From assembly GCA_903231505.1 (NCBI GenBank), contig CAFBRK010000330.1, forward strand, positions 24,508 through 88,507: DNA of 64,000 nucleotides, given 5' to 3'. The notes under the pieces were generated by a model, which did not search any database, was not told the DNA's origin, and worked only from the letters and a program-made list of their open reading frames with translations. Positions 1 to 7,811 of this stretch are shown here, piece by piece (within the stretch, counting starts at the first letter, position 1; every line of letters begins with the position of its first letter). The position numbers and the translations under genes are program-made. Source of the DNA: Olavius algarvensis associated proteobacterium Delta 3 (GTDB taxonomy: Bacteria > Desulfobacterota > Desulfobacteria > Desulfobacterales > CAFBRK01).

Positions 1-462
1 GCCACTGTAGGCAAGCTGTTGGACCGTCGCCCCCCCGAAACAGTAGCCGATAGCCGCAATCCGGGTTTTGTCCACCCGGGGCTGGCGAAGCAATATCTCC
101 AACCCGGCCGATGCCCGTTCCTGCCAAAGAGAGATATTCTGGCTGATGGCGTTCATCCAATCCGCTGCCTGACTCGGGTGGGTGGTTACCATCCCCTTGC
201 CGTACATATCCAATGCAAAAGCGACATAGCCCAATCGGGCAAGTTGACGGACCCGGCTACGGGCATAGTCATTCAACCCCCACCACTCATGGACCACCAA
301 CACCCCGGGCCTCTTCCCGGGGATGCCGTCGTTGTAGGCCAGAAACCCTTCCAGTACCTGCCCGTTGTGTTCGTAAGTGATGGTTTCACTGACGACTTCG
401 GCGTGGATCGGTGTGGTGATCAGCAGAAAAAGTAGTACGATGCCTATATATCGTGTGTTCAT
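1..462 (-). CDS. Dienelactone hydrolase family protein, exported (3' end outside window)
   Basis: This alpha/beta-hydrolase enters from the left edge; 154 codons are visible on the minus strand, starting at ATG 462-460 behind an AAGGA ribosome site. The first 21 or so residues are a signal peptide ending in HAEV, so the product is probably periplasmic. The mature part has the fold's opening (GVLVVHEWWGLNDYARS) and the nucleophile elbow GYCFGG near residue 139, with Cys as nucleophile, which is the dienelactone-hydrolase signature rather than the Ser of esterases. The Asp and His of the triad would lie beyond the edge. Substrate cannot be told; family members cleave lactones and activated esters. 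Family call is firm, specificity is unknown. Confidence 0.85.
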   Translation of the reverse strand, partial: MNTRYIGIVLLFLLITTPIHAEVVSETITYEHNGQVLEGFLAYNDGIPGKRPGVLVVHEWWGLNDYARSRVRQLARLGYVAFALDMYGKGMVTTHPSQAADWMNAISQNISLWQERASAGLEILLRQPRVDKTRIAAIGYCFGGATVQQLAYSG

Positions 463-660
463 CTTCGAATCCTTTTTGTTGAGTTGAAAACATTAGAACG
501 ATTACTGAAACAGATATGATGGCAGGAAACATAATGCCGTAACATGCATTACACAAGTCATGACATGACCGGCGGCGCGGCCGGATCCAGCGAGAAACGC
601 CAAATCCCGGGTTGGATGACGAATACGGAGTTTCCCCGGGCATTGCCGGTCAAGACCGGG

Positions 661-1173
661 CTAGTCGACAAGATAAAGCCGTCGCTTTAAGTCTTCCCGT
701 TTGGCCTCCGGAAGATCGAGCCCGTCCAATGCCTGACTCAATTTCTTACCGTTGATCAAAACAGGGTAATATCCGCACGTATCAAATAATTGCGGATCGG
801 TCGTGTCGAGCAGTACTCGGGGATAGTCCCGGCACATCCCCGGACGACTCTCGTAGGCGTCGCAGAGACCGGTTCGGATGTCCAGGTGGGTGCATCGGAA
901 TGTGAATGTTTTCTCCTTTCGGTCCTCCCGGATAAATTCGAAGCCGTTTATCCGCCGGTGCCAGGTGATGATCCACCATCGCGCCATCTTCAGGTAGAGA
1001 AAGGGTGGAAATACCTGAACCATGGGCATGCGGCAGCACTTGCCGCACCGATTGCAGGCGCCGCCGAGTCGATAGATCCGTCGCCGCTGGATCATGCGGG
1101 TCAATTTCAAGTCAGCGGCGTATCTGACCCGGGCCACCCGTTTGATTGCCCGTTTCAGCCATCTGTCGCGCAT
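661..1173 (-). CDS. YkgJ-like CxxCxxCC cysteine-cluster protein
   Basis: This is a 170-residue cytosolic protein with a basic N terminus. A CNRCGKCC motif at residues 40-47 and three more cysteines around 94-113 (CTHLDIRTGLCDAYE, GMCRDYP) match the YkgJ / zinc- or iron-chelating cysteine-cluster family (CxxCxxCC). The spaced cysteines probably bind a metal or Fe-S cluster; no reaction is established for the family. It stands alone between the dienelactone hydrolase and hslO. A second, distinct CxxCxxCC protein (YcgN type) is at 24373-24858. Confidence 0.8.
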   Translation of the reverse strand: MRDRWLKRAIKRVARVRYAADLKLTRMIQRRRIYRLGGACNRCGKCCRMPMVQVFPPFLYLKMARWWIITWHRRINGFEFIREDRKEKTFTFRCTHLDIRTGLCDAYESRPGMCRDYPRVLLDTTDPQLFDTCGYYPVLINGKKLSQALDGLDLPEAKREDLKRRLYLVD

Positions 1174-1307
1174 GGTATATAGACTTCCAGGTCATTCGTC
1201 ATTAAGGTAATCTACAGCTCAGCCGCCCCCGGGGTCAGCAAGTCCACATTTGGATATGCCATGATCGCGTCGCTGGGATCCCGGAAATGTAACGGAGCAC
1301 AGGGTTC

Positions 1308-1350
1308 GAGCGACATGGTCGCGTTCCATAAAATCGTCGCACGATTTTAT
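1308..1350 (+). promoter_or_regulatory. Tandem-hairpin leader motif, strong copy (hslO)
   Basis: GCGAC-ATG-GTCGC (1310-1322) is followed by the perfect 10-bp stem ATAAAATCGT-CGC-ACGATTTTAT (1328-1350), 13 nt before the hslO start. Copies with the same two-hairpin plan occur upstream of unrelated genes elsewhere in the window (see findings). Function is unknown. Confidence 0.7.
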
Positions 1351-1363
1351 TTGTACACCCGAT

Positions 1364-2317
1364 ATGGAAAAAAGAAAACTCTTCGGAAACGGATTGAAAG
1401 AGCAGCTCCTGGCCAGCGCCAGGGATCGTGCCTACCGGTTTTTAATGGCGGGCGGTACGGTGCGCGGTGTTATCGTTCACGGTACCCGAATGATCAACGA
1501 AATGAGAGCCAATCATGAACTGGGCATTCTCGAAACCATGGTCCTGGGGCGTGCCTACCTCGGTGTTTGTTTGATGACGGCAGAGATGAAGGGGATTGAT
1601 CGGATTGCGCTGAAAATCGCATGTTCCGGCCCGATTGCGGGATTGGTGGCGGAAGGAAACGCCTTCGGGGAAATACGGGGCTATTTATACCAGGTTCCCA
1701 TACCGGTGGAACGGCCATTGAACGATTTTGATTTGTCGTCCTTTTTTGGCGCCGGCGTGGTGTCCGTGACCCACCACATGACGGGTGCCAAGGATCCGTT
1801 TACCGGCCAGGTGGCGCTCAAATACGGCAATATCGCCCTGGATCTGGCCAATTACTACCTGGAGTCCGAACAGATTCCCACCGCAATCAACCTCAGCATC
1901 CAGCTGAACCGGAAAGGGGATGTCATCGGTGCTGGAGGACTGATGCTCCAGGTGATGCCGAATGTGGATGAAGGAATTGTTCCGGGGCTGGAATCCGACG
2001 TGAGCGATATGCCTTCTCTTGGCAAGGCCTTTGCCGAGGAAAAAGATCCCCAGGAGATTGTGAACAGCCATTTTAGGGCGTATGAACCCCGTTTCATCGG
2101 GGATCGACGGATCGAGTTTTTATGTCATTGCAGTCGGGAAAAACTCAAGAGTTTTCTGTCCCTCATGCCCGCCAATGAATTGGAAGATATCCTCGAGAAT
2201 GGTCCCTTTCCACTGGAAGTGCGCTGTCACAACTGCAACACGCCCTATGAGTTCAACCAGTACCAGATTGGCAACATTTATGAAAAGCGCATGGCCGGCA
2301 GGTCGCAGCGGCGCTAG
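1364..2317 (+). CDS. hslO: Hsp33 redox-regulated molecular chaperone
   Basis: This is a 317-residue cytosolic Hsp33. In known members, oxidation or unfolding stress releases zinc, forms disulfides and switches on a holdase that protects unfolded proteins. The C-terminal zinc centre is complete: CHC at residues 254-256 and CHNC at 288-291, the CxC...CxxC pattern. The N-terminal domain has typical family text (ANHELGILETMVLGRAYLG). The start ATG follows closely on the tandem-hairpin element at 1308-1350 and has no strong Shine-Dalgarno. The 3' end overlaps the convergent crotonase gene by 4 nt. Confidence 0.93.
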   Translation: MEKRKLFGNGLKEQLLASARDRAYRFLMAGGTVRGVIVHGTRMINEMRANHELGILETMVLGRAYLGVCLMTAEMKGIDRIALKIACSGPIAGLVAEGNAFGEIRGYLYQVPIPVERPLNDFDLSSFFGAGVVSVTHHMTGAKDPFTGQVALKYGNIALDLANYYLESEQIPTAINLSIQLNRKGDVIGAGGLMLQVMPNVDEGIVPGLESDVSDMPSLGKAFAEEKDPQEIVNSHFRAYEPRFIGDRRIEFLCHCSREKLKSFLSLMPANELEDILENGPFPLEVRCHNCNTPYEFNQYQIGNIYEKRMAGRSQRR

Positions 2318-3111
2318 TCCTTGAACTCCGGCGCACGTTTCTCCAGCATGGCCCGAATGCCCTCCTGGAAATTGGGGTCCTGAAATGTGATGCCCTGGTA
2401 CACGGCTTCCTTATGAAGAATGTCGGAAAGGGTGCTGCGGTCGGCGCTGTCGGTGTTTTCCTTGATGATTCTTAAAGGAACTCCCGGCATCCTGGCCATA
2501 CGACGGGCGACGTCCATGACGGTGGTTTGAAGGCGATGGTCCGGTACCACCCGGTTGACCAACCCGAGGCCCCCGGCCTCTTCAGCGCTCAATATGTCTC
2601 CTGTCATGAGAAGTTCCTTTGTTTTTGCCGGCCCCACCAGTCGATACAGCAGATATTCCGACCCCATGCCCGGGTTGATACCCAGCCGAATAAAGGTGAA
2701 TCCGATGGATGCCGTGTGTGCGGCAAATCTCATGTCACAAGCCAGGGCCAGGCAGGCTCCCGCACCGATCGCCGCGCCGTTGATGGCGGCGATGGTGGGA
2801 ATCGGCAGTCGGTGGACGGAAAGGAAAGCACCGTAATAGTCATGCAGTGCGTTTTCGATCTCCAGGGGGGTCGATTCCACCCAACCGGGAAACATTTGCA
2901 GATCACCGCCCGCGGTAAAGGCCGGTCCTGCGCCGGTGACCACAAGTACCTTGATGTCCGGGTGTTGTCCCACCCGTTGAACGGCGTCACGGAACTCGAC
3001 GGCCATGGCGGTGTCCATGGCGTTGCGCTGCTCCGGCCGGTTCAGGGTCAGCATGCCGACACGGTGCTCGTGTTCCAGTTTGATAGTGTTATAGGAAGCG
3101 ATGGGTGTCAT
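2314..3111 (-). CDS. Enoyl-CoA hydratase/isomerase (crotonase) family protein lacking both catalytic Glu
   Basis: This 265-residue protein has the crotonase fold: oxyanion-hole text AGPAFTAGGDLQMF, the NGAAIGAGACLALACD helix and the C-terminal helix ending EKRAPEFKD. Aligned by eye to classical enoyl-CoA hydratase, the position of the first catalytic Glu (GGGCELA) is Cys in GAGACLA, and the second (QPEILLG) is Phe in FTFIRLG. Simple hydration of trans-2-enoyl-CoA is therefore doubtful. Other crotonase reactions (isomerase, decarboxylase, thioesterase, dehalogenase) use other residues and remain possible. The crotonase at 53505 keeps both Glu. The stop overlaps the hslO stop by 4 nt on the opposite strand. 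Confidence 0.85.
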   Translation of the reverse strand: MTPIASYNTIKLEHEHRVGMLTLNRPEQRNAMDTAMAVEFRDAVQRVGQHPDIKVLVVTGAGPAFTAGGDLQMFPGWVESTPLEIENALHDYYGAFLSVHRLPIPTIAAINGAAIGAGACLALACDMRFAAHTASIGFTFIRLGINPGMGSEYLLYRLVGPAKTKELLMTGDILSAEEAGGLGLVNRVVPDHRLQTTVMDVARRMARMPGVPLRIIKENTDSADRSTLSDILHKEAVYQGITFQDPNFQEGIRAMLEKRAPEFKD

Positions 3112-3186
3112 GGACGATCCACGCAGATCTCAACAGCAGGTCAAGGCGCAACCAGTTCAAACAACGCTGAATCAACGTCGACGGGA

Positions 3187-3717
3187 CTAGCCTTCGGTGC
3201 CTTCCGTGTCGAATGGCGATCCTGCCGGAAATAGTCGCTGCCCCAGTTCCCTGTCCATCATGAGAAGGGCTGACTTATCGTCTCCGATCATTTCCAGTTC
3301 GTCCGCAATTTTTCCCGCTGCGGCTTCTTCTTCAATCTGTTCCTCGGAGAACCACGCCAGCATGGGTTCGGATTGATAATCTTTTTCTTCCCGGGCAATC
3401 GTCGTGAGATCGTTGATCGTACCTGTAATGAACTGCTCGTGCTGATAGGCATCCTTGAAGGCTTCCAGGGGTGAAGACCACTCGGTTTTCAGCTGCCGCA
3501 GGTCCTGTAACACCACTTTACCGCCGCGATCGATGATATGCCTGTAAAATTTCATAGCATGAGCCATTTCTTCGTGGGCCTGAGAGCGCATCCAGCGTCC
3601 CATGCCGTCCAGACTTGCCGATTCGAAGTAGGCCGCCATGGACAAATAGATGTAGTAGGACTCCAGCTCATTTTTTACCTGGTTGTTTAACGCATTGTTT
3701 AAGCGATCCCCGATCAT
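3187..3717 (-). CDS. Ferritin (bacterial non-haem ferritin, FtnA-like)
   Basis: A 176-residue four-helix-bundle iron-storage protein. Di-iron ligands of the ferroxidase centre are visible in NELESYYIYLSMAAYFE and in HEEMAHAMKFY, and the SEEQIEEE helix is typical of bacterial ferritins. The frame opens 23 codons further upstream, but the ATG at 3717 is chosen because AGGAGAAAGGAG lies just before it and the protein then starts MIGDRLNNALNNQ, as family members do. It would oxidise and store iron in the cytosol. A large palindrome (3787-3825) lies upstream. Confidence 0.92.
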   Translation of the reverse strand: MIGDRLNNALNNQVKNELESYYIYLSMAAYFESASLDGMGRWMRSQAHEEMAHAMKFYRHIIDRGGKVVLQDLRQLKTEWSSPLEAFKDAYQHEQFITGTINDLTTIAREEKDYQSEPMLAWFSEEQIEEEAAAGKIADELEMIGDDKSALLMMDRELGQRLFPAGSPFDTEGTEG

Positions 3718-3786
3718 CCGTGTGCTCCTTTCTCCTGCAGTTTTTCTTTTTGGTTCTTCTCCCAATACGTGGGGGAAGTAGTCCAA

Positions 3787-3825
3787 GGTATACCCGCCTC
3801 CGGCGCCGCCGGAGGCGGGTATACC
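3787..3825. repeat. 39-nt near-perfect palindrome (REP-like hairpin)
   Basis: The sequence has 18-bp arms (GGTATACCCGCCTCCGGC and its complement) around a 3-nt loop. A shorter relative with the core CCGCCTatGGCGGCGCCGGAGGCG is at 54489-54514 and another near 54990-55040. Copies of gcccgccttTGGCGGG at 19327, 57478 and 57538 share the idea. It lies 70 nt upstream of the ferritin start and has no T run, so it is a dispersed hairpin rather than a terminator. Confidence 0.75.
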
Positions 3826-3840
3826 TCGACCCCTTGAAAC

Positions 3841-3888
3841 CTAATGGATCACCCCTACACAAGTGGGATTTCCAGCGTTTATTGATTC
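3841..3888 (-). repeat. 48-bp dispersed repeat, copy 1
   Basis: Read on the minus strand this matches 54427-54474 at 46 of 48 positions by eye, and in both places the same CCGCC/GGCGG palindrome follows. The whole unit is about 100 bp and non-coding. From 3889 to 4159 I see no gene; that stretch holds a segment around 4040-4105 that resembles 30964-31030 (shared TCGACTTCnnAGAAGGC). Confidence 0.7.
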
Positions 3889-4159
3889 AGAAACCACAAT
3901 AATTGGGATATGATCCCCAGTTTATGAATGCATCAAAAATAACATCGTCTGGGGGCTTGTCAATTTGAGGCGGATTCGTGAACGCGACCCGTGCTGAGGG
4001 GTAGAATTCCGTTTCAACCGAGACCCGGAATGTGAATACGAAACGGGCGGGTGGATCGGAATCCGTATCGACTTCAAAGAAGGCGTTCCGCCGGTGATCC
4101 CGGTTCCGTTAACGGCCCGGGTGGAACAAACGCCTGGCTTGAATTCCCTCGACAGGACA

Positions 4160-6091
4160 CTATATCTGTCTGCCGATCTCCTCGGCCTCACCCACGGCGA
4201 ATTGGATGGTGCGCGGGCTTTTGGCGTCGCCGATGACATGCACATCGACGGCCCGGTCTTTGAACAGCTCCAGCGGTTTTTTTATGGACGTCATGGCGTC
4301 GGAGACGACCACGGTGTCAAATCCGTCGATTTCCAACGGCCGACCGTTGGAGAGAAATGAGACGCCGTGGGGGAAAAAACGTTTGATAGACACTTTCTTA
4401 AAAAGTGTTACCGGATGGGCAGTCAGCCGTTCCCGAAGATAGAAACGGTCATTGCTCGACATTTCTTCTGCAAAGTGTGCTTTTCGATGCAGGACCACGA
4501 CATCACATCCCTGTTCGGCCAGATGATCGGCCACGACCAGCCCCGCTTGATTGCCACCCATGACAATTGCCTTGCCGCCGACGGCGGCATTTTCCTCGAG
4601 TACTTCGAGCATCGTAACGACATTCATTCGGGATTGAAAAAGACCCTTGTAAAGGGGTACCTCCGGCATGCTGCCGGAAGCCAGTATGGCGACATCCGGC
4701 ATTTCGACGGTGATGATGCGTGCATCGACCGGCGTGTTTAGGCGAATCTCCACGCCAAGGCGGGCCACTTCCCGTTCAAGAAAGTTGACCAGATCCATGA
4801 TTTCCCCCCTGCCCGGGGGAAGGGCCGCCAATCGCGCCAGACCCCCCGCGTGGCGTTTCTCATCGAGTACGAGAACCTGGTGCCCACGCAGCGCCGCCAT
4901 GCGGGCTGCGGCCAATCCGGCCGGCCCGGCACCGATGACCATCACTTTCTTGGACGCTGGAGCGGGCACCGGGTCCCCCAGCAGATATTCCCGTCCCACT
5001 TCCGGATTTACCACGCAGGAGCCCGGTTCCAGAGCAAGGACGGCATGGATGCACGCCAGGCAGCAGCCGATGCAGGGGCGAATGGTGTCCGTTATTCCGG
5101 TTCTGGCTTTGTGGGGCCAGTTTGGATCCGCCAGGAGGGAACGCCCCATGGCCACCATGTCGGCCTGCCCGCCCCGGATGATGCGTTCGGCCATTTCCGG
5201 AAGTTTGATCCGGCCGGCGGTGATGACGGGCACAGACACCAGCGGTTTTACCGCTTCCGCCAGATGGACAAAACATCCCTGCGGCACATACATGGAGGGA
5301 ATGGTCAGTTGGCGCGAGCCATAGACGCCGGCTGAGACATGCAGGTAGGCTGCCCCTTCGGCTTCCAGTATCGGGGCCAGTCGCTTGGCGTCGGCCAGTG
5401 TCCATCCGCCGTCGATGTAATCGTCCCCGTTGATACGGATACCCACCGGGAAATCTGTTCCGGTTTTGGTCCGTATATCGCGCATGATGTCGCGCAGAAA
5501 GCGGATGCGGTTGTCAAACGGCCCCCCATACGCATCCTCGCGGATATTTGAGTTGGGAGAGAGAAACTGGTTGATCAGGTACCCGTGGGCGCCATGGATT
5601 TCAATAAAATCGAACCCGGCTTCCAGACACCGACGGGCGGCATCGCCGAAGGCGGCGACGATCTCGTCGATCTCCATCAATGTCAGCGCCTTTGGGACAC
5701 CGTTGACCACGGCAGGCGCCGGGATGGCCGACGGGGCCACTTTCTGGTCATGGTAGGACTGTCGTCCGCCGTGCATGAGTTGTACGCCAAAACGGGTCTC
5801 ATAGGGCCGGACGGCGTTGACCATGCGCGTCAGCGACGGGATGCAGGCGTCGTCCCAGAGGGCCGGAAGATGCGGGAGTTCCACGCCGCTCGGGTGGACA
5901 CCGCCGCCCCCGACCAGCATCATCCCGACACCGCCGCGGGCCCGCACCCTGAAATACTCGATTAACTGGTCGTCCACCCAGCCCTGGTCATCAACTCCAA
6001 AGTTGATACTCATGGCGGACATGAGGAGGCGGTTTTTAACCTTGAGGGATCCAATAGAGATGGATTGGAACAGATGCTTGAATGCTGACAC
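4160..6091 (-). CDS. NADH:flavin oxidoreductase, 2,4-dienoyl-CoA reductase (FadH)-like
   Basis: A 643-residue three-part flavoenzyme. Residues 1 to about 330 form an old-yellow-enzyme FMN barrel (HGGRQSYHDQ, EIHGAHGYLINQFLSP, MGRSLLADPNWP). Then comes the Fe-S motif CIGC-CLAC-x11-C, exactly the CX2CX3CX11C spacing of FadH. The last half is an FAD/NAD(P) domain (VMVIGAGPAGLAAARMAAL; a second nucleotide motif at VMGGNQAGLVVADHLAE). Members move electrons from NAD(P)H via FAD and 4Fe-4S to FMN and reduce dienoyl-CoA, enoates or related substrates. GTG 6091 is used as start (product begins MSAFKHLFQSISIG). The next gene upstream on the strand is the GMP reductase, 93 nt away. The exact substrate is unknown. 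Confidence 0.88.
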   Translation of the reverse strand: MSAFKHLFQSISIGSLKVKNRLLMSAMSINFGVDDQGWVDDQLIEYFRVRARGGVGMMLVGGGGVHPSGVELPHLPALWDDACIPSLTRMVNAVRPYETRFGVQLMHGGRQSYHDQKVAPSAIPAPAVVNGVPKALTLMEIDEIVAAFGDAARRCLEAGFDFIEIHGAHGYLINQFLSPNSNIREDAYGGPFDNRIRFLRDIMRDIRTKTGTDFPVGIRINGDDYIDGGWTLADAKRLAPILEAEGAAYLHVSAGVYGSRQLTIPSMYVPQGCFVHLAEAVKPLVSVPVITAGRIKLPEMAERIIRGGQADMVAMGRSLLADPNWPHKARTGITDTIRPCIGCCLACIHAVLALEPGSCVVNPEVGREYLLGDPVPAPASKKVMVIGAGPAGLAAARMAALRGHQVLVLDEKRHAGGLARLAALPPGRGEIMDLVNFLEREVARLGVEIRLNTPVDARIITVEMPDVAILASGSMPEVPLYKGLFQSRMNVVTMLEVLEENAAVGGKAIVMGGNQAGLVVADHLAEQGCDVVVLHRKAHFAEEMSSNDRFYLRERLTAHPVTLFKKVSIKRFFPHGVSFLSNGRPLEIDGFDTVVVSDAMTSIKKPLELFKDRAVDVHVIGDAKSPRTIQFAVGEAEEIGRQI

Positions 6092-6184
6092 GATGTTATC
6101 CCGTCACATGATGTTTCGCCAAAACATGGCATGAAATCTTCTCGGCGATGGTCTATGGCGATTGCCGGAATTGCGTCACTCGGG

Positions 6185-7204
6185 TTATATCAGCCGGTGA
6201 GCCGTGTTTTCTATCCGTGATGCTGCTGAAATTACCACATAGTCCAGTTTCCGCTGGAGTTCCCGGAGGCTCGAGGCACCCCCGTATGTCAACCCGGACC
6301 TCAGACCGCCGAGAATGTCGGCAATAATATGCTCCTCGTTTTCCTTGTACGGCACTTCGGCCGCCACACCTTCGGCAGTTTTCCAGTCGGCCATGCCGCC
6401 GTGGAATTCTTTCTGCACCTCGCTGCTGGCCATACCCCGGGATACCTTGAACTGAATCTGCGTTCCGTCTTCGCCTTGGCGGGTCAGCATGGGACCCGGT
6501 GTCGGCCGGGTCCCGGCCAGCATGCTGCCGATCATGACAAAATCGGCCCCAAAGGCGAGGGCTTTAACCACATCTCCCGGGGTGCGGATACCCCCATCGG
6601 CCACAATGGAACGATCCACCCGGTTGCAGTTGCGGATTGCCGTCAGGTTGGGCACGCCGAATCCCGTTTTGATCCTTGTCGTGCAGACCGAGCCGCCTCC
6701 AATCCCGACCTTGATGATATCCGCACTGCACGAGGAGAGGTAATCCGCACCGGCGTAAGTCGCCACATTGCCGGCCATCAAGCAGGAATTTTCCCCGAGC
6801 ATCTGACGGATCTTTTTCAGGGTTTTTCCCACATAGCGGGCATGGGCATGGGCTACGTCCACGTTGAACAGGGTGGCCCCGGCATCCCTGAGCGCCTCGG
6901 CCCGCTCCAGATCTTTGGCGGAACAGCCGATGGAGACAAGCGTCGGATAGTTGCAGGCCTTGTACATCCGGACGTTTTCTTCGATGGTGCAAAATCGATG
7001 CAATACCCCGATCCCGCCTTTGGCGCCCATGAAATTGGCCATGTCCGACTCGGTGATGGTGTCCATGTTGGCCGACATGAGGGGTATGGCCAGGGAGAGT
7101 TTGCCCCGACGATCGGAAACGGTGGTGTCGACGACCTTTCGTGACTCCCAATGGTTGTAAGAGGGCACTAGCAATACATCATCGTAGGTAATGGCGTCAG
7201 TCAT
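6185..7204 (-). CDS. guaC: GMP reductase / CBS-less IMP dehydrogenase family
   Basis: A 339-residue TIM-barrel protein. The catalytic loop GIGGGSVCTTR carries the nucleophile Cys174. NVDVAHAHA, DGGIRTPGDVVKALAFGADFVMIGS and the C-terminal EVPYKENEEHIIADILGGLRS follow the GMP reductase pattern. IMP dehydrogenases usually carry a CBS pair inserted in the barrel; none is present and the length is that of GuaC. It would reduce GMP to IMP and ammonia with NADPH, linking guanine salvage to adenine nucleotides. A CBS-less IMP dehydrogenase is the alternative. On this strand a tandem-hairpin element lies 240 nt upstream (7447-7490). Confidence 0.8.
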   Translation of the reverse strand: MTDAITYDDVLLVPSYNHWESRKVVDTTVSDRRGKLSLAIPLMSANMDTITESDMANFMGAKGGIGVLHRFCTIEENVRMYKACNYPTLVSIGCSAKDLERAEALRDAGATLFNVDVAHAHARYVGKTLKKIRQMLGENSCLMAGNVATYAGADYLSSCSADIIKVGIGGGSVCTTRIKTGFGVPNLTAIRNCNRVDRSIVADGGIRTPGDVVKALAFGADFVMIGSMLAGTRPTPGPMLTRQGEDGTQIQFKVSRGMASSEVQKEFHGGMADWKTAEGVAAEVPYKENEEHIIADILGGLRSGLTYGGASSLRELQRKLDYVVISAASRIENTAHRLI

Positions 7205-7446
7205 GTCATCTCCTATTTTCTTCGTGGTGGAGGCATGGGGTATCCATCACTCGCCAAGAGGGTCTTGGTTTCTTCCCAAACTTGTTGCAGGAAATGAAAC
7301 ACCCCCATCCGTTAGTCATGGCCCACAATAAATACCCGAAGTTCTCTTAAAAAACCAGCGTGCTCGGTGAGAAACCGCTGAAAAAGTGCTCCGTCGCTGA
7401 AAAGATCTTGACTTTGCCGGGGGCAACTCGTTATGAATCCACAGAA

Positions 7447-7490
7447 AATAAAATTGTTTTGCGATGTTATGAAACGCGACGATGTCGCTC
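7447..7490 (-). promoter_or_regulatory. Tandem-hairpin leader motif, degenerate copy (guaC side)
   Basis: On the minus strand GCGAC-ATC-GTCGC is followed by GTTTCATAACATCGC...ATTTTAT. The first hairpin is perfect and the second is decayed. It faces the same way as guaC, 240 nt upstream of its start, in the divergent guaC/aroF interval. Confidence 0.5.
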
Positions 7491-7574
7491 ATCGGGCGAA
7501 CGCCCCTATCCCCGCAGCCCGCTGGGCGGGGAACCATCAGGTTCACGCAACGCCTCGGAAAAGGAACCGCCGGC

Positions 7575-7652
7575 ATGACTCTCGTAACCGTAGATAACAG
7601 ATTTTGGTACTGGTGGTGCTCCATGGAGGGCCACCGGTCTGGACCAGGATAA
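7575..7652 (+). CDS. Aromatic leader peptide of the aroF attenuator (25 aa)
   Basis: An ATG at 7575, preceded by AAAAGGAAC at a normal distance, opens a 25-codon frame ending at TAA 7650. Residues 10-14 are Phe-Trp-Tyr-Trp-Trp (codons at 7602-7616). Five aromatic codons in a row directly before an aromatic-biosynthesis operon are the hallmark of ribosome-mediated attenuation, as in trpL and pheL. The peptide itself probably has no function beyond sensing charged tRNA-Trp, -Tyr and -Phe. It is too short to be picked up by usual gene callers. Confidence 0.75.
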   Translation: MTLVTVDNRFWYWWCSMEGHRSGPG

Positions 7653-7681
7653 GCTGAATATAGCAAGGTTCAAAAGGACCG
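7612..7681 (+). promoter_or_regulatory. Attenuator structures upstream of aroF (pause hairpin and antiterminator)
   Basis: A pause-type hairpin pairs GGTGG..CTCC (7612-7622) with GGAG..CCACC (7625-7635), its 5' arm made of the tandem Trp codons. Part of its 3' side and the next bases (CGGTCT, 7635-7640) can instead pair with GGACCG (7676-7681), the 5' arm of the terminator. A ribosome stalled on the Trp/Tyr codons would mask the first arm, allow the second pairing and let transcription reach aroF. The pairings were found by eye. Confidence 0.6.
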
Positions 7682-7714
7682 CGGGCCCAAGCCCACGGTC
7701 CTTTTTCATTTTTT
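7672..7714 (+). terminator. Intrinsic terminator of the aroF attenuator
   Basis: The stem AAAAGGACCGcGGGC / GCCCaCGGTCCTTTT has a CCAA loop, one mismatch, and is followed by TTTCATTTTTT. It lies between the leader peptide and aroF on the same strand, about 100 nt before the aroF start, so it would act as an attenuator rather than as the end of an operon. Confidence 0.8.
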
Positions 7715-7811
7715 ACGGGCTGTGGGGCAACCTGCGGCCTTTGTTTGTGAAAAGCCGGCAGGATGACCCCGAAGATGTGATGAGTAATCCCTGAGTAAAG
7801 GAGGAGAACAC

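Noticed and set aside
3787..3825. Bidirectional terminator
   Set aside because: The stem is strong but there is no poly-T on either side, and relatives occur in other contexts, so it is classed as a dispersed repeat.
7316..7575. 6S RNA or another stable RNA in the guaC-aroF interval
   Set aside because: I considered it because of the downstream terminator, but the leader peptide and alternative pairings explain the terminator better, and no 6S-like closed bubble was found.
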